Shown: positions 1 to 7,493 of the stretch, one piece after another
How positions within the stretch are numbered: the first letter of the stretch is position 1
Layout of the letters: every line of letters begins with the position of its first letter
Source of the DNA: G020353115 sp964481765
GTDB taxonomy: Bacteria > Bacteroidota > Bacteroidia > Bacteroidales > VadinHA17
Direction of reading: 5' to 3'
Assembly (NCBI GenBank): GCA_964481765.1
Contig: CAYZVJ010000033.1
Span: forward strand, 1-30,181
Length of the DNA stretch: 30,181 nt
Made by a program: the position numbers and the translations under genes
Notes under the pieces: model-generated
Database searches by the model: none
The model's input: the letters and a program-made list of their open reading frames with translations, nothing else
What the model was told of the DNA's origin: nothing

Positions 1-2
1 AT

Positions 3-359
3 GCAAAACTGGCAAAAGAGAAGCTTCTGGAAATGGACCGCCACATTGCAACCCTCTCCACGGAGCAGGAAAAGAAGGAATATATCAACACGATGGAGGA
101 TGAACTCTTCAGTGAATTTGAGGATGATCTTAAAAAACTTACCATCAGCCAGGGCAGGTTGCTTATAAAACTGATTGAACGGGAAACGGGTGATACAACC
201 TATAAGTGGCTGAAGGAACTCAAAGGTTCAGTATCTGCTTTCTTCTGGCAGGCCATTGCCCGGATATTCGGTTCGAATCTCAAATGGGAATTTGATGCCC
301 CGGGTGAGGATCGGCTGATTGATGATATCATTCGCATGATCGATGCCGGGATGATCTGA
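3..359 (+). CDS. DUF4294 family protein, C-terminal part (5' end outside window)
   Basis: The reading frame is open to the left edge of the window, so this is the C-terminal part of a longer protein. The first visible ATG at 33 is internal to a continuing alpha-helical, charged frame and is not taken as the start. From memory, the family is about 200 residues long and found in Bacteroidota. Visible hallmarks are the SQGRLLIKLIERETG stretch, a KELKGS motif, FFWQAIARIFG and SNLKWEFD near the C-terminus. No catalytic function is known for the family and none is proposed. It is separated from the next gene by about 100 bases that carry that gene's likely promoter. The family assignment rests on remembered motif similarity. 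Confidence 0.8.
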   Translation, partial: AKLAKEKLLEMDRHIATLSTEQEKKEYINTMEDELFSEFEDDLKKLTISQGRLLIKLIERETGDTTYKWLKELKGSVSAFFWQAIARIFGSNLKWEFDAPGEDRLIDDIIRMIDAGMI

Positions 360-437
360 TTTGGAAAATTTCCCTTCTTATGGTGATATGCATGGAAAAT
401 AATATCCATTTTGAGCTTCTTACTGGAAATTATTTTC

Positions 438-445
438 TATTTTTG
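438..445 (+). promoter_or_regulatory. Bacteroidota promoter -7 box (TATTTTTG) for the Fic gene
   Basis: Exact match to the TAnnTTTG consensus, ending 17 bases before the ATG at 463. A TTTG that could be the -33 element lies at 410-413, but the 24-base gap is longer than the usual spacing of about 17-23. Confidence 0.45.
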
Positions 446-462
446 CAAAAAACAAATCCTTA

Positions 463-1944
463 ATGGAAAAAATTTTACCCATTCACCTTCAGGAAATAAT
501 TTTCAGTTCATCTGATCCGAAAATTTCAAAGCAAGTTTCAAAGCTTGAAAAAAATGGCACGATCAGGAAAATTGCACAACGATTATATTCTTCAAATCTT
601 ATCGACCCACCTGGCGAAATAATACAGAGAAACTTGTTCTTGATCCTTGGTAGGCTTTATCCTGGGGCCATTATGAGTCATCGCTCCGCATTTGAGTTTA
701 AGCCAACAGATGCAGGTCAAATTTTTTTGACTTATTCATATACAAAAAAGGTAAATCTTGGAGATATTTCGCTTAGATTTCTTGAAGGACCTAAACCTAT
801 AACAGGTGATAATCAAATTTTTGGTGGCTTATATGTATCGCAAAGGGCAAGAGCATTTTTAGAGAATATCCAACCTTCAAAAAATGTAAGCGGGAGTTCA
901 AAGTGTTTAACCATGCCTCAGATAGAAGATAAATTAGAGCAAATAATCAGGGTAAATGGAGAAGAAGAGCTTAACAATGTCCGGGACAGAGCCAGGGAAA
1001 TTGCTCCTGAATTGAAAATGGAAAAGGAATTTGAAAAGTTGGATAGAATAATCAGTGCTCTATTAACAACTCATTCACCAAAAGTTTTGTCATTCCCTCT
1101 CGCCATTGCCAGAGCTTTCGGGTTTCCATACGATCCTGCCAGGATAAAATTATTCGAGAATCTTTTCAGAGATTTAAAGACAAACGAATTTAAAAACAGG
1201 CCTGACAGAAATACCACTACGATAGCATTTCGCAATTTTGCTTTTTTTGAAAGCTACTTTTCGAACTATATTGAAGGAACTGTATTTGAAGTAGAAGAAG
1301 CGAAGAAAATTGTAGAAACAAATAGACCTTTGCCAGCCAGGAATGAAGATAGCCATGATGTCTTAGGAACTTATAAGATTGTATCTAATAAGGAAGAGAT
1401 GTCAATCACGCCAGGTTCTGCCGAGGATTTATTGAATATAATCATTTACCGGCATAAAATCTTATTGGGGGCAAGGCCTGACAGAGATCCGGGACTATTA
1501 AAGGATGAAAACAATTTTGCAGGCTTAACTGCATTTGTAGATTTCAATTTGGTAAAGGGCACTTTAATGCAATCGTTTAATTTTTATAACGCGCTAGATC
1601 ATCCATTTGCTAAGGCAGCGTACATAATGTTTGTGGTGAGCGAAGTGCATCCCTTCCTTGATGGCAATGGAAGAATTGCCAGAATCATGATGAACTCAGA
1701 ATTAGTCAAAGCAGGACAGGCAAAAATAATTATACCTACTGTATATCGTGATGATTACTTAGGTACCCTTAGAAAACTGACAAGGCAGAGTAATCCTCAA
1801 CCTTTTATTAGAATGCTGCAGCGGGCGCATAAATTCAGCGAAAACATATACGGATACGATTACAATGAAATGTTGGATTATGTGAAGAGATGTAATTCTT
1901 TCTCTGAACACACTGAAGCCAAATTGAAAATAATTACCAGGTAA
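463..1944 (+). CDS. Fic-domain protein (predicted AMP transferase) with AbiEi-like N-terminal region
   Basis: Predicted class II Fic enzyme of 493 residues that would transfer AMP or another nucleotide onto a target protein. The full Fic motif HPFLDGNGRIAR is at residues 396-407: His396 is the catalytic base, with the expected Asp400 and GNGR loop. An inhibitory-helix motif SNYIEG (267-272) fits the (S/T)xxxE(G/N) pattern, with Glu271 the predicted inhibitory residue. The first 240 residues have no Fic motif. They look like the winged-helix region of AbiEi-type antitoxins: a short helical start with KLEKNGTIRKIAQRLYSS (27-44), then a GAIMSHRSAFEF stretch (68-79). This domain call is by eye. 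The gene is visibly AT-richer than its neighbours (about 35% against 45% GC in hand-sampled lines), suggesting acquisition. No separate small antitoxin gene lies beside it. The target is unknown. Confidence 0.85.
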   Translation: MEKILPIHLQEIIFSSSDPKISKQVSKLEKNGTIRKIAQRLYSSNLIDPPGEIIQRNLFLILGRLYPGAIMSHRSAFEFKPTDAGQIFLTYSYTKKVNLGDISLRFLEGPKPITGDNQIFGGLYVSQRARAFLENIQPSKNVSGSSKCLTMPQIEDKLEQIIRVNGEEELNNVRDRAREIAPELKMEKEFEKLDRIISALLTTHSPKVLSFPLAIARAFGFPYDPARIKLFENLFRDLKTNEFKNRPDRNTTTIAFRNFAFFESYFSNYIEGTVFEVEEAKKIVETNRPLPARNEDSHDVLGTYKIVSNKEEMSITPGSAEDLLNIIIYRHKILLGARPDRDPGLLKDENNFAGLTAFVDFNLVKGTLMQSFNFYNALDHPFAKAAYIMFVVSEVHPFLDGNGRIARIMMNSELVKAGQAKIIIPTVYRDDYLGTLRKLTRQSNPQPFIRMLQRAHKFSENIYGYDYNEMLDYVKRCNSFSEHTEAKLKIITR

Positions 1945-2019
1945 CCTTTTCTTCAATACATAATAGGCATAATTCACTCATTTGCTTTATCCTCCTTACA
2001 AGGGCATTTGATTTACTTT

Positions 2020-2094
2020 GTCGGGCTTTGCCCTACGAAGCCCTCCGAAATAAGAAGCCCTCCTTCGTCCCGATAAATCTATACTAAGGAGGGC
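2020..2094. repeat. Intergenic palindromic repeat block
   Basis: A near-perfect hairpin at 2020-2036 (GTCGGGC, loop TTT, GCCCTAC, one mismatch) is followed by a second inverted repeat, GCCCTCCTT at 2057-2065 pairing exactly with AAGGAGGGC at 2086-2094. The 10-mer GAAGCCCTCC occurs twice (2037-2046 and 2054-2063). The block sits between the convergent Fic and elbB genes and resembles REP-like intergenic elements. It could also end transcription from both sides, though no T-run follows. Confidence 0.6.
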
Positions 2095-2115
2095 GAAGTC
2101 GGGGTGAGAAGGGTA

Positions 2116-2763
2116 TTACAGCAGTTTCATTATCGCCTTAACTACATTGTCTGCACCATCCCCAACCTGTGCAATCGTAGCGTCCAGCATATAACAGGGT
2201 GTGGTTACAACCTTATTTCCTTCATCCACGACCACTTCACCGTGATTGGTTTTTTTATGGGTTGCTCCCAGGTTTTCAACAGCACTGGCTGTACTGGCAT
2301 CCTGTCCAATGGTTAATTCAACATCTCCCAATACCCTGGCAAGAATAACCGGAGAGATGCAGAGTGCGCCAATCGGTTTTCCGGCATCTCTCATCCCCAG
2401 AATGGCATTTTTTACATCCCTGTTTACCGAACACTCCGTACCGTCAAAGGCGAAGGTAGAGAGGTTTTTCGCAGCACCGAAACCTCCCGGGAATATCAGC
2501 GCATCAAAGGCTTCCGGTTTGAATTCAGAAAGGGGTTTGATGTTCCCCCGGGCAATCCTCGCCGATTCAACAAGCACATTTCGCGATTCATTCATCTCTT
2601 CTCCGGTAAGGTGGTTAATTACATGATGTTGATCAATATCCGGTGCGAAAACCTCGTATGATCCTCCATTCTTAACAATAGCGTAGAGGGTTAAGGTAGC
2701 TTCGTGGATCTCTGCTCCATCATATACTCCACATCCGGCAAGTACAACTGCAAATTTCTTCAT
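2116..2763 (-). CDS. elbB: ElbB-like DJ-1/PfpI superfamily glyoxalase
   Basis: A 215-residue DJ-1/PfpI-fold protein, a typical length for ElbB. Visible features are the AGCGVYDGAEIHE start (9-21, with Glu18 the likely partner of the nucleophile), FPGGFGAAKNLSTFA (91-105), and the nucleophile elbow GALCISPV with Cys135. E. coli ElbB was annotated as an isoprenoid biosynthesis protein and later assigned a glyoxalase III-like activity, so the physiological role is uncertain. It is predicted to be cytoplasmic, with no signal peptide. The gene is divergent from thpR, with about 100 AT-rich bases between, and converges on the Fic gene across a palindromic block. The family is confident; the exact reaction is not. 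Confidence 0.88.
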   Translation of the reverse strand: MKKFAVVLAGCGVYDGAEIHEATLTLYAIVKNGGSYEVFAPDIDQHHVINHLTGEEMNESRNVLVESARIARGNIKPLSEFKPEAFDALIFPGGFGAAKNLSTFAFDGTECSVNRDVKNAILGMRDAGKPIGALCISPVILARVLGDVELTIGQDASTASAVENLGATHKKTNHGEVVVDEGNKVVTTPCYMLDATIAQVGDGADNVVKAIMKLL

Positions 2764-2860
2764 GTTACTACTATTTTTTCAGGTTTACTATTTACCACAC
2801 CAAGTTATCGAATTTTTCATAAATTCGGTTAGGATTTTTTCTTTTTTATGCAGCTGAAAG

Positions 2861-3430
2861 ATGAGAACCTTCATAGCGATAAAAATCGATGTTGAGCCGG
2901 TAATGGAAGAGGCGATCCGTACCCTGCAGAGAAATATGCAGGGAGAAAGAATAAAGTGGGTCGATATCAGGAATCTACACCTTACCCTCTTTTTTCTGGG
3001 GGAAACACCGGATTCCAGGATTGATCCTATCGTGGCAGCGTTACAAGGTGTTATTGATGAATCGGAGCCACTGAGCATAACCCTTTCGGGGATGGGTGTG
3101 TTCCGGAATGTCCGGGATCCCAGGGTAATATGGATAGGAATTGATGATAATACCGCATTACTGGAATTGCAATCCGGGATATCGGATATACTGGTTGGTT
3201 TTGGTTACCGAAAAGAAAACCGGCCATTCAGGCCTCATCTTACCATCGGCCGTCCCAAAAGTATTCATAACAGGCAAAACCTGATGGAGGAGATTGAAAA
3301 GAACAGAAACAAATTCCTGCAGGAACTGGTAGTACGGGAAGTGGTGTATTATGAAAGTATACTGAAGGAGAGGGGCCCCGAATACCGGATTATCGAAGCG
3401 TTTCGCCTGAACCGGGATAACCGGTTTTAA
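2861..3430 (+). CDS. thpR: RNA 2',3'-cyclic phosphodiesterase (ThpR/LigT)
   Basis: A 189-residue 2H phosphoesterase. The two signature HxTx motifs are present, HLTL (His40, Thr42) and HLTI (His126, Thr128), at the usual spacing for this bilobed fold. The N-terminus MRTFIAIKI is the typical start of ThpR proteins. Members hydrolyse 2',3'-cyclic phosphate RNA ends to 2'-phosphates and can ligate tRNA half-molecules in vitro; the cellular role is not settled. It is predicted to be cytoplasmic. The stop codon overlaps by four bases the stop of the sugar transferase gene transcribed from the other strand, leaving no room for a separate terminator. Confidence 0.9.
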   Translation: MRTFIAIKIDVEPVMEEAIRTLQRNMQGERIKWVDIRNLHLTLFFLGETPDSRIDPIVAALQGVIDESEPLSITLSGMGVFRNVRDPRVIWIGIDDNTALLELQSGISDILVGFGYRKENRPFRPHLTIGRPKSIHNRQNLMEEIEKNRNKFLQELVVREVVYYESILKERGPEYRIIEAFRLNRDNRF

Positions 3431-4842
3431 ATTCCCCTTCCTTTGAGGATTGTGATCAGGGTATAGATCATGATCTTGAAATCAACATAAATGGACATGT
3501 TCTCAATATAAATAAGATCATATCTCATCCGTTCTATCATCTCATCCACGTTTTCTGCATATCCGAATTTTACCTGCCCCCATGAGGTAATTCCGGGTTT
3601 TACTTTTTGAAGCTGGAGGTATTCGGGAGCTCTCTGCACGATTTTATCAATGAAAAATTTTCGTTCCGGCCGTGGACCAACCAGGGACATCTCTCCTTTC
3701 AGGACATTGATGAAGTTGGGGATTTCATCGAACCGGTGTTTGCGCATAAACCTGCCAAATGGTGTAATCCGGTTGTCCTCTTTGCTTGAAAGCTCCGGTC
3801 CGTTCTTTTCTGCATTGACCACCATCGTCCTGAATTTATACAGCCTGAATGGTTTGCCGAACCTGCCGATCCGTTCATGACTGTACATCACAGGACCGTT
3901 CGAGGTGCATTTTATTCCAATGATCACTAACAAAATCAGGGGGGATAGAATAACCAGACAAAGGATGGAAATCACAATGTCAAGGATTTTTTTTAGTGAA
4001 TATTGCCAGAACGGAATCAGTTCCGGTGATATTTCCAACAGCGGAGTTCCGTAAAGGGAAGAGATCTTAACCCTTCCGGTGAGCAGATCAAACGTGCTTG
4101 GGATTGCTTTGATCCGCACACTGGCTTGTGTCAATCGATTGATGATATTACCAATGGTATCCTGTTCTGTAGATTCGATGGCGATAATCACCTCCTCAAT
4201 TTTATGCTTTTTGATAAATCCTGTTACATCATCAATCGACCCAAGGTGCTCAATGTAATCGCCTGCCAGGTCCTCAGATTGATGGTTTACGTTAACATAG
4301 CCAATTATCCTGTTGCCGGCAGATCTCTTCCGGGCATTCATCTCCTTGATGATCCTGACAGCCCTGCCATTACCTCCGATGATAAGTGTGTTAAAACCGA
4401 TCAATCCACGCTGTATTTTAGATACGGTCACCGAGGTAAGTATGAGCCGCGGAATAAAGGTCAGAAAAAAATGAACCGTAAAAAGTACCAATAATGATGT
4501 ATAGTAATCGGTATATGTAACAATGGTATCGTCAAGCAGAAGCACAAAAAAGATGACAACAACTCCAATCAGGGTAATGAAAAAGGTATGCCCAAGATCA
4601 ATTAACCGTGATTTTCGGAAAATGTTATTATAGAATCCGGTGAAGGCATATAACATGATCCAGAAAAGAGGAATAACGGTTATCCCGATGAAATAATTGA
4701 TCCCTAATTCTATCGGAACCGGGATACCGAATTTTTCGGATTCAAAATAGATTTTCCTGAAGATGTAAAACAGGGTCCATGAAGTAGCTGCTGATAAAAG
4801 ATCAAATATCACATACTTGAAAACCTGGAGCTTCTTGTTCAT
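3427..4842 (-). CDS. Polyprenyl glycosylphosphotransferase (exopolysaccharide sugar transferase)
   Basis: Predicted membrane enzyme of 471 residues that would transfer a sugar-1-phosphate from a nucleotide sugar to undecaprenyl phosphate, the first step of exopolysaccharide or O-antigen repeat assembly. The layout is that of WcaJ/WbaP-type proteins. Four N-terminal membrane segments (about 8-28, 50-70, 87-105, 112-132) precede a Rossmann-like domain (NTLIIGGNGRAVRII at 151-165). A reentrant or membrane helix (285-310) leads into the catalytic domain, with FRLYKFRTM (332-340), the acidic pair Asp372-Glu373 in RKHRFDEIPN, MSLVGPRPE (385-393) and PGITSWGQV (416-424). It is complete by length and motif order. 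The only possible pathway neighbour is the upstream Gfo/Idh-like gene on the same strand, 159 bases away. The sugar specificity cannot be read from sequence. Confidence 0.92.
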   Translation of the reverse strand: MNKKLQVFKYVIFDLLSAATSWTLFYIFRKIYFESEKFGIPVPIELGINYFIGITVIPLFWIMLYAFTGFYNNIFRKSRLIDLGHTFFITLIGVVVIFFVLLLDDTIVTYTDYYTSLLVLFTVHFFLTFIPRLILTSVTVSKIQRGLIGFNTLIIGGNGRAVRIIKEMNARKRSAGNRIIGYVNVNHQSEDLAGDYIEHLGSIDDVTGFIKKHKIEEVIIAIESTEQDTIGNIINRLTQASVRIKAIPSTFDLLTGRVKISSLYGTPLLEISPELIPFWQYSLKKILDIVISILCLVILSPLILLVIIGIKCTSNGPVMYSHERIGRFGKPFRLYKFRTMVVNAEKNGPELSSKEDNRITPFGRFMRKHRFDEIPNFINVLKGEMSLVGPRPERKFFIDKIVQRAPEYLQLQKVKPGITSWGQVKFGYAENVDEMIERMRYDLIYIENMSIYVDFKIMIYTLITILKGRGI

Positions 4843-5001
4843 TCAGCTTATGCTGTTAGTTGATTCCCTTTTCAGGATGACTCTGCACCTCAGCTATACA
4901 TCGAACCATGTACTTCAATAACTGATAATCCGACAGAATATTTTTTGCAGGGACAACTTTTTATGAAGAGAATATTAAACGGCCGGAAAGAAATAGTAGC
5001 A

Positions 5002-5958
5002 TCAAACTTTCCTGGTAATTTTTTCCATCAGCTCAAGCAGGATTTTAACAGCAAAATATGCCTCTTCCATATCAACCATTGGCGTACTTTGATTTACTAT
5101 TGCATCCTTAAAAACAGTTAGTTCTTTTAATCGATCTTCCGGGGGAAGGTTGATTTTATTTACTTTAACTGGAGAGCTTCCCGGTTTCATATCTCCTGCT
5201 GGGTGACCACTATATTGTGGATGATTCAGTTGGTACCGGGTGAACAACCCATGAACAAAATCCATAAAAAACCACCCTTCATGGTGGTACACTGTGCAAT
5301 CCATTCCGGTTGAATCGGAGAATCGATTGGAGGTAAGCGTTACCACGCAACCGTTGTCAAATTCAAGTCGTGCACTGATCATATCCGTAAGATCATGTAC
5401 CAGTCGTATCCCGGTTGCATTTATCCGTTGAACATTTGATTTGATAAGGTGTAAGGCAAGATCAATATCCCTGACAAGGTCGGCTTTGAGGGATTCTCCA
5501 TCCACCTCATCCTCAGACGGATCATAATACCTCCTTATTTCCATAAACATCGGTTTTTTCAACAAAGGAATCAATGATTGTAGAACCGGATTCAATCGTT
5601 CATGGTTGCTGACCTGGAGAATGACATTTGCTTCCCTTGAAAGCTTATTCAGGTGATTGATCTTTTCGAGGGGCAGTGATACCGGGTAATTTACCAGCAG
5701 GTGTTTTGAATGGGTAAGCAGACGGGCAAGTAAATCAAAATAGCGGTCTGTGGGAAGTTCAAAATCAACAGCATCGCAGGAAATAATCAGGGCATCGGGT
5801 GTAGTGAACAGGGGAATATTATACCGTTCTGAAATTCGTTTTCCCGTGTCGTAATCAGGATCATAAACTCCCATTAATTCAAATCCCGGAATCTCAGTTA
5901 TAGCTTTAATGTGTCGTTCCCCTTTGTGACTTGCACCAAAGACTCCGACTCTTACCAT
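5002..5958 (-). CDS. Gfo/Idh/MocA-like protein lacking the EKP lysine
   Basis: A 318-residue protein of the glucose-fructose oxidoreductase family. The N-terminal Rossmann region begins VGVFGASHKGERH (4-16) and keeps the nucleotide-binding glycines Gly5, Gly8 and Gly13. In active enzymes a conserved EKP supplies the catalytic lysine; here the same place (after KHLLV) reads Asn90-Tyr91-Pro92. The later Asp-x-x-x-His element is kept as Asp166 to His170 in RDIDLALH. The C-terminal alpha/beta domain appears complete. The protein may therefore bind a dinucleotide without the usual dehydrogenation, or use another residue. It lies upstream of the sugar transferase on the same strand and is divergent from pcm. 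A -7 box at 5976-5983 supports this start. The family is confident; no substrate can be given. Confidence 0.82.
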   Translation of the reverse strand: MVRVGVFGASHKGERHIKAITEIPGFELMGVYDPDYDTGKRISERYNIPLFTTPDALIISCDAVDFELPTDRYFDLLARLLTHSKHLLVNYPVSLPLEKINHLNKLSREANVILQVSNHERLNPVLQSLIPLLKKPMFMEIRRYYDPSEDEVDGESLKADLVRDIDLALHLIKSNVQRINATGIRLVHDLTDMISARLEFDNGCVVTLTSNRFSDSTGMDCTVYHHEGWFFMDFVHGLFTRYQLNHPQYSGHPAGDMKPGSSPVKVNKINLPPEDRLKELTVFKDAIVNQSTPMVDMEEAYFAVKILLELMEKITRKV

Positions 5959-5975
5959 TTGTGGCTGATTTTCTG

Positions 5976-5983
5976 CAAACTTA
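5976..5983 (-). promoter_or_regulatory. Promoter -7 box (TAAGTTTG) for the Gfo/Idh-like gene
   Basis: Exact TAnnTTTG match on the minus strand, 17 bases upstream of the ATG. I see no clear -33 TTTG at the expected distance. Confidence 0.45.
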
Positions 5984-6048
5984 TCGTTTTTTCAAAAAAG
6001 AATTTTCTTTTTAATTTGAACTTATTAACGTTTTTGTGTTGATAACAT

Positions 6049-6056
6049 TACTTTTG
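6049..6056 (+). promoter_or_regulatory. Promoter -7 box (TACTTTTG) for the pcm operon
   Basis: Exact TAnnTTTG match ending 20 bases before the pcm ATG, in an AT-rich divergent intergenic region. No well-spaced -33 TTTG is visible. Confidence 0.45.
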
Positions 6057-6076
6057 TGTTGTTGAAATAATAGGGT

Positions 6077-6727
6077 ATGGAAGATACTTTCAGGCATAAA
6101 GGATTAAGAAAAAAACTGGTTGACGAAGTCCGCAGTAAAGGGATCCGGGATGAGCGGGTGCTGGATGCACTGAACAAAGTACCACGACATCTTTTTATGG
6201 ATTCCGGATTCATCAATTTTGCTTACAAAGACCAGGCGTTTCCTATCGGTTCCGGACAAACCATATCTCAACCCTACACGGTAGCCTTTCAGACCGAATT
6301 GTTAGTGGTAAAACCACGTGACAAGGTGCTCGAAATTGGGACCGGTTCAGGTTATCAGGCAGCAATCCTTCTGGAGATGGGAGCGAAGGTATACACCATT
6401 GAAAGACAAAAAAAATTGTATCTCAAAGCCCAGCAAATGTTACCCAAAATCGGATACAAACCCCAGTTTTTTTATGGTGATGGATATGAAGGTCAACCGG
6501 CATACGGTCCCTATGATAAAATATTGATTACAGCAGCAGCTTCGAGTATACCCCAAAAGTTGCTGGAACAACTGAAAATCGGAGGCCGGTTAGTCCTTCC
6601 ACTGGGAAGCTCCAGGACGCAGGTTATGACACTGGTGGTAAAAGAAGGAGAGGGGCAATACCACAAATCATCCCATGGCTACTTCGTGTTCGTTCCCCTG
6701 CTGGAGGGAACAGAGAATAATGGATAA
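6077..6727 (+). CDS. pcm: Protein-L-isoaspartate O-methyltransferase
   Basis: A 216-residue SAM-dependent enzyme that methylates L-isoaspartyl residues formed by spontaneous protein damage, starting their repair. The family signature SGQTISQP is at residues 59-66, the SAM-binding motif I VLEIGTGSGYQ at 84-94, and the ILITAAA segment follows. Length and motif order are normal for Pcm. It is predicted to be cytoplasmic. The MBL-fold hydrolase gene starts only five bases after its stop, so the two are probably co-transcribed. The upstream -7 box at 6049-6056 supports the start. Confidence 0.95.
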   Translation: MEDTFRHKGLRKKLVDEVRSKGIRDERVLDALNKVPRHLFMDSGFINFAYKDQAFPIGSGQTISQPYTVAFQTELLVVKPRDKVLEIGTGSGYQAAILLEMGAKVYTIERQKKLYLKAQQMLPKIGYKPQFFYGDGYEGQPAYGPYDKILITAAASSIPQKLLEQLKIGGRLVLPLGSSRTQVMTLVVKEGEGQYHKSSHGYFVFVPLLEGTENNG

Positions 6728-6732
6728 TCACC

Positions 6733-7371
6733 ATGATATCTGTTAAAATATTCGTATTCAACCCTTTTCAGGAAAATACCTACCTGTTATATGATCAGAG
6801 TGGGGAATGCATTGTGATCGATCCGGGCAATTATTTGCCGGAAGAGAATAAACAACTGTACCAGTTCCTGAAAGAAAAATCGCTGCATCCTGTTCGCCTG
6901 GTCAATACGCATGGACACATAGACCATATATTTGGTAATTCCTGGTTCCTGAAGGAATATGGTTTAAAAACCGAGATGCACCGTTCCGATGAACCACTGG
7001 TCAAAGGGGCAAAAGAATATGGACAAATCTTTGAAATAGATATGGATACCCCTCCCCCGGTGGGTAACTATCTTAATGAGGGAGACCGGATCGGGTTTGG
7101 TAATTCCTCGGTGACCTGTATCCATATCCCCGGGCATTCTCCAGGCAGCCTTGTATTCTACAACAAAGAACAGGCATTTGCCATTGTCGGTGATGTGCTT
7201 TTCCAGGGAAGCATCGGGCGGACAGATCTGCCGGGAGGAGATTATACAACATTGATTAATGGCATTTCAGAAAAATTACTGATCCTTGATGATAATGTGG
7301 TGGTATATCCCGGACATGGATCGCAAACAACCATTGGCAATGAGAAGAGATTCAATCCATTTTTATCATGA
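6733..7371 (+). CDS. MBL-fold metallo-hydrolase (glyoxalase II-like)
   Basis: A 212-residue metallo-beta-lactamase fold hydrolase. The binuclear metal site is complete: THGHIDH gives His60, His62, Asp64 and His65; IPGHSPG gives His135; VGDVLF gives Asp154; YPGHG gives His195. It is shorter than classical hydroxyacylglutathione hydrolases and lacks their C-terminal substrate domain, resembling the YcbL-type group. It probably hydrolyses a thioester or similar small molecule, but the substrate cannot be assigned from sequence. It is predicted to be cytoplasmic. It follows pcm by five bases, so probably shares its transcript, and a short hairpin (7384-7401) follows the stop. Confidence 0.9.
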   Translation: MISVKIFVFNPFQENTYLLYDQSGECIVIDPGNYLPEENKQLYQFLKEKSLHPVRLVNTHGHIDHIFGNSWFLKEYGLKTEMHRSDEPLVKGAKEYGQIFEIDMDTPPPVGNYLNEGDRIGFGNSSVTCIHIPGHSPGSLVFYNKEQAFAIVGDVLFQGSIGRTDLPGGDYTTLINGISEKLLILDDNVVVYPGHGSQTTIGNEKRFNPFLS

Positions 7372-7383
7372 ATCCTTCTGTTT

Positions 7384-7401
7384 ATCCGCCGGTGGGCGGA
7401 T
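7384..7401. repeat. Short perfect inverted repeat after the MBL hydrolase gene
   Basis: ATCCGCC (7384-7390) and GGCGGAT (7395-7401) form a perfect 7-bp stem with a GGTG loop, 12 bases after the hydrolase stop. It may act as a terminator or 3' stabiliser, but the following TGGTTTAAG is not a T-run. Confidence 0.5.
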
Positions 7402-7493
7402 GGTTTAAGAACATATTCTGAGAAGACAAATCACATTTTTTTATCAGAATCTTTCTGCTATTTTTAACCCTTTGCTTATTAACCTTACTATCC

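Noticed and set aside
265..285. GGTTCGAATC, resembling a tRNA T-loop
   Set aside because: It lies inside the DUF4294 coding frame, and no acceptor stem or anticodon arm can be built around it.
1759..1977. A possible small antitoxin gene overlapping the end of the Fic gene on the minus strand
   Set aside because: It is antisense to conserved Fic C-terminal sequence, has no antitoxin features, and the inhibitory motif is already inside the Fic protein.
7372..7493. A glycine riboswitch upstream of gcvP
   Set aside because: Only a short 7-bp hairpin is present. I cannot find the paired aptamer core and the gap is only 122 bases long.
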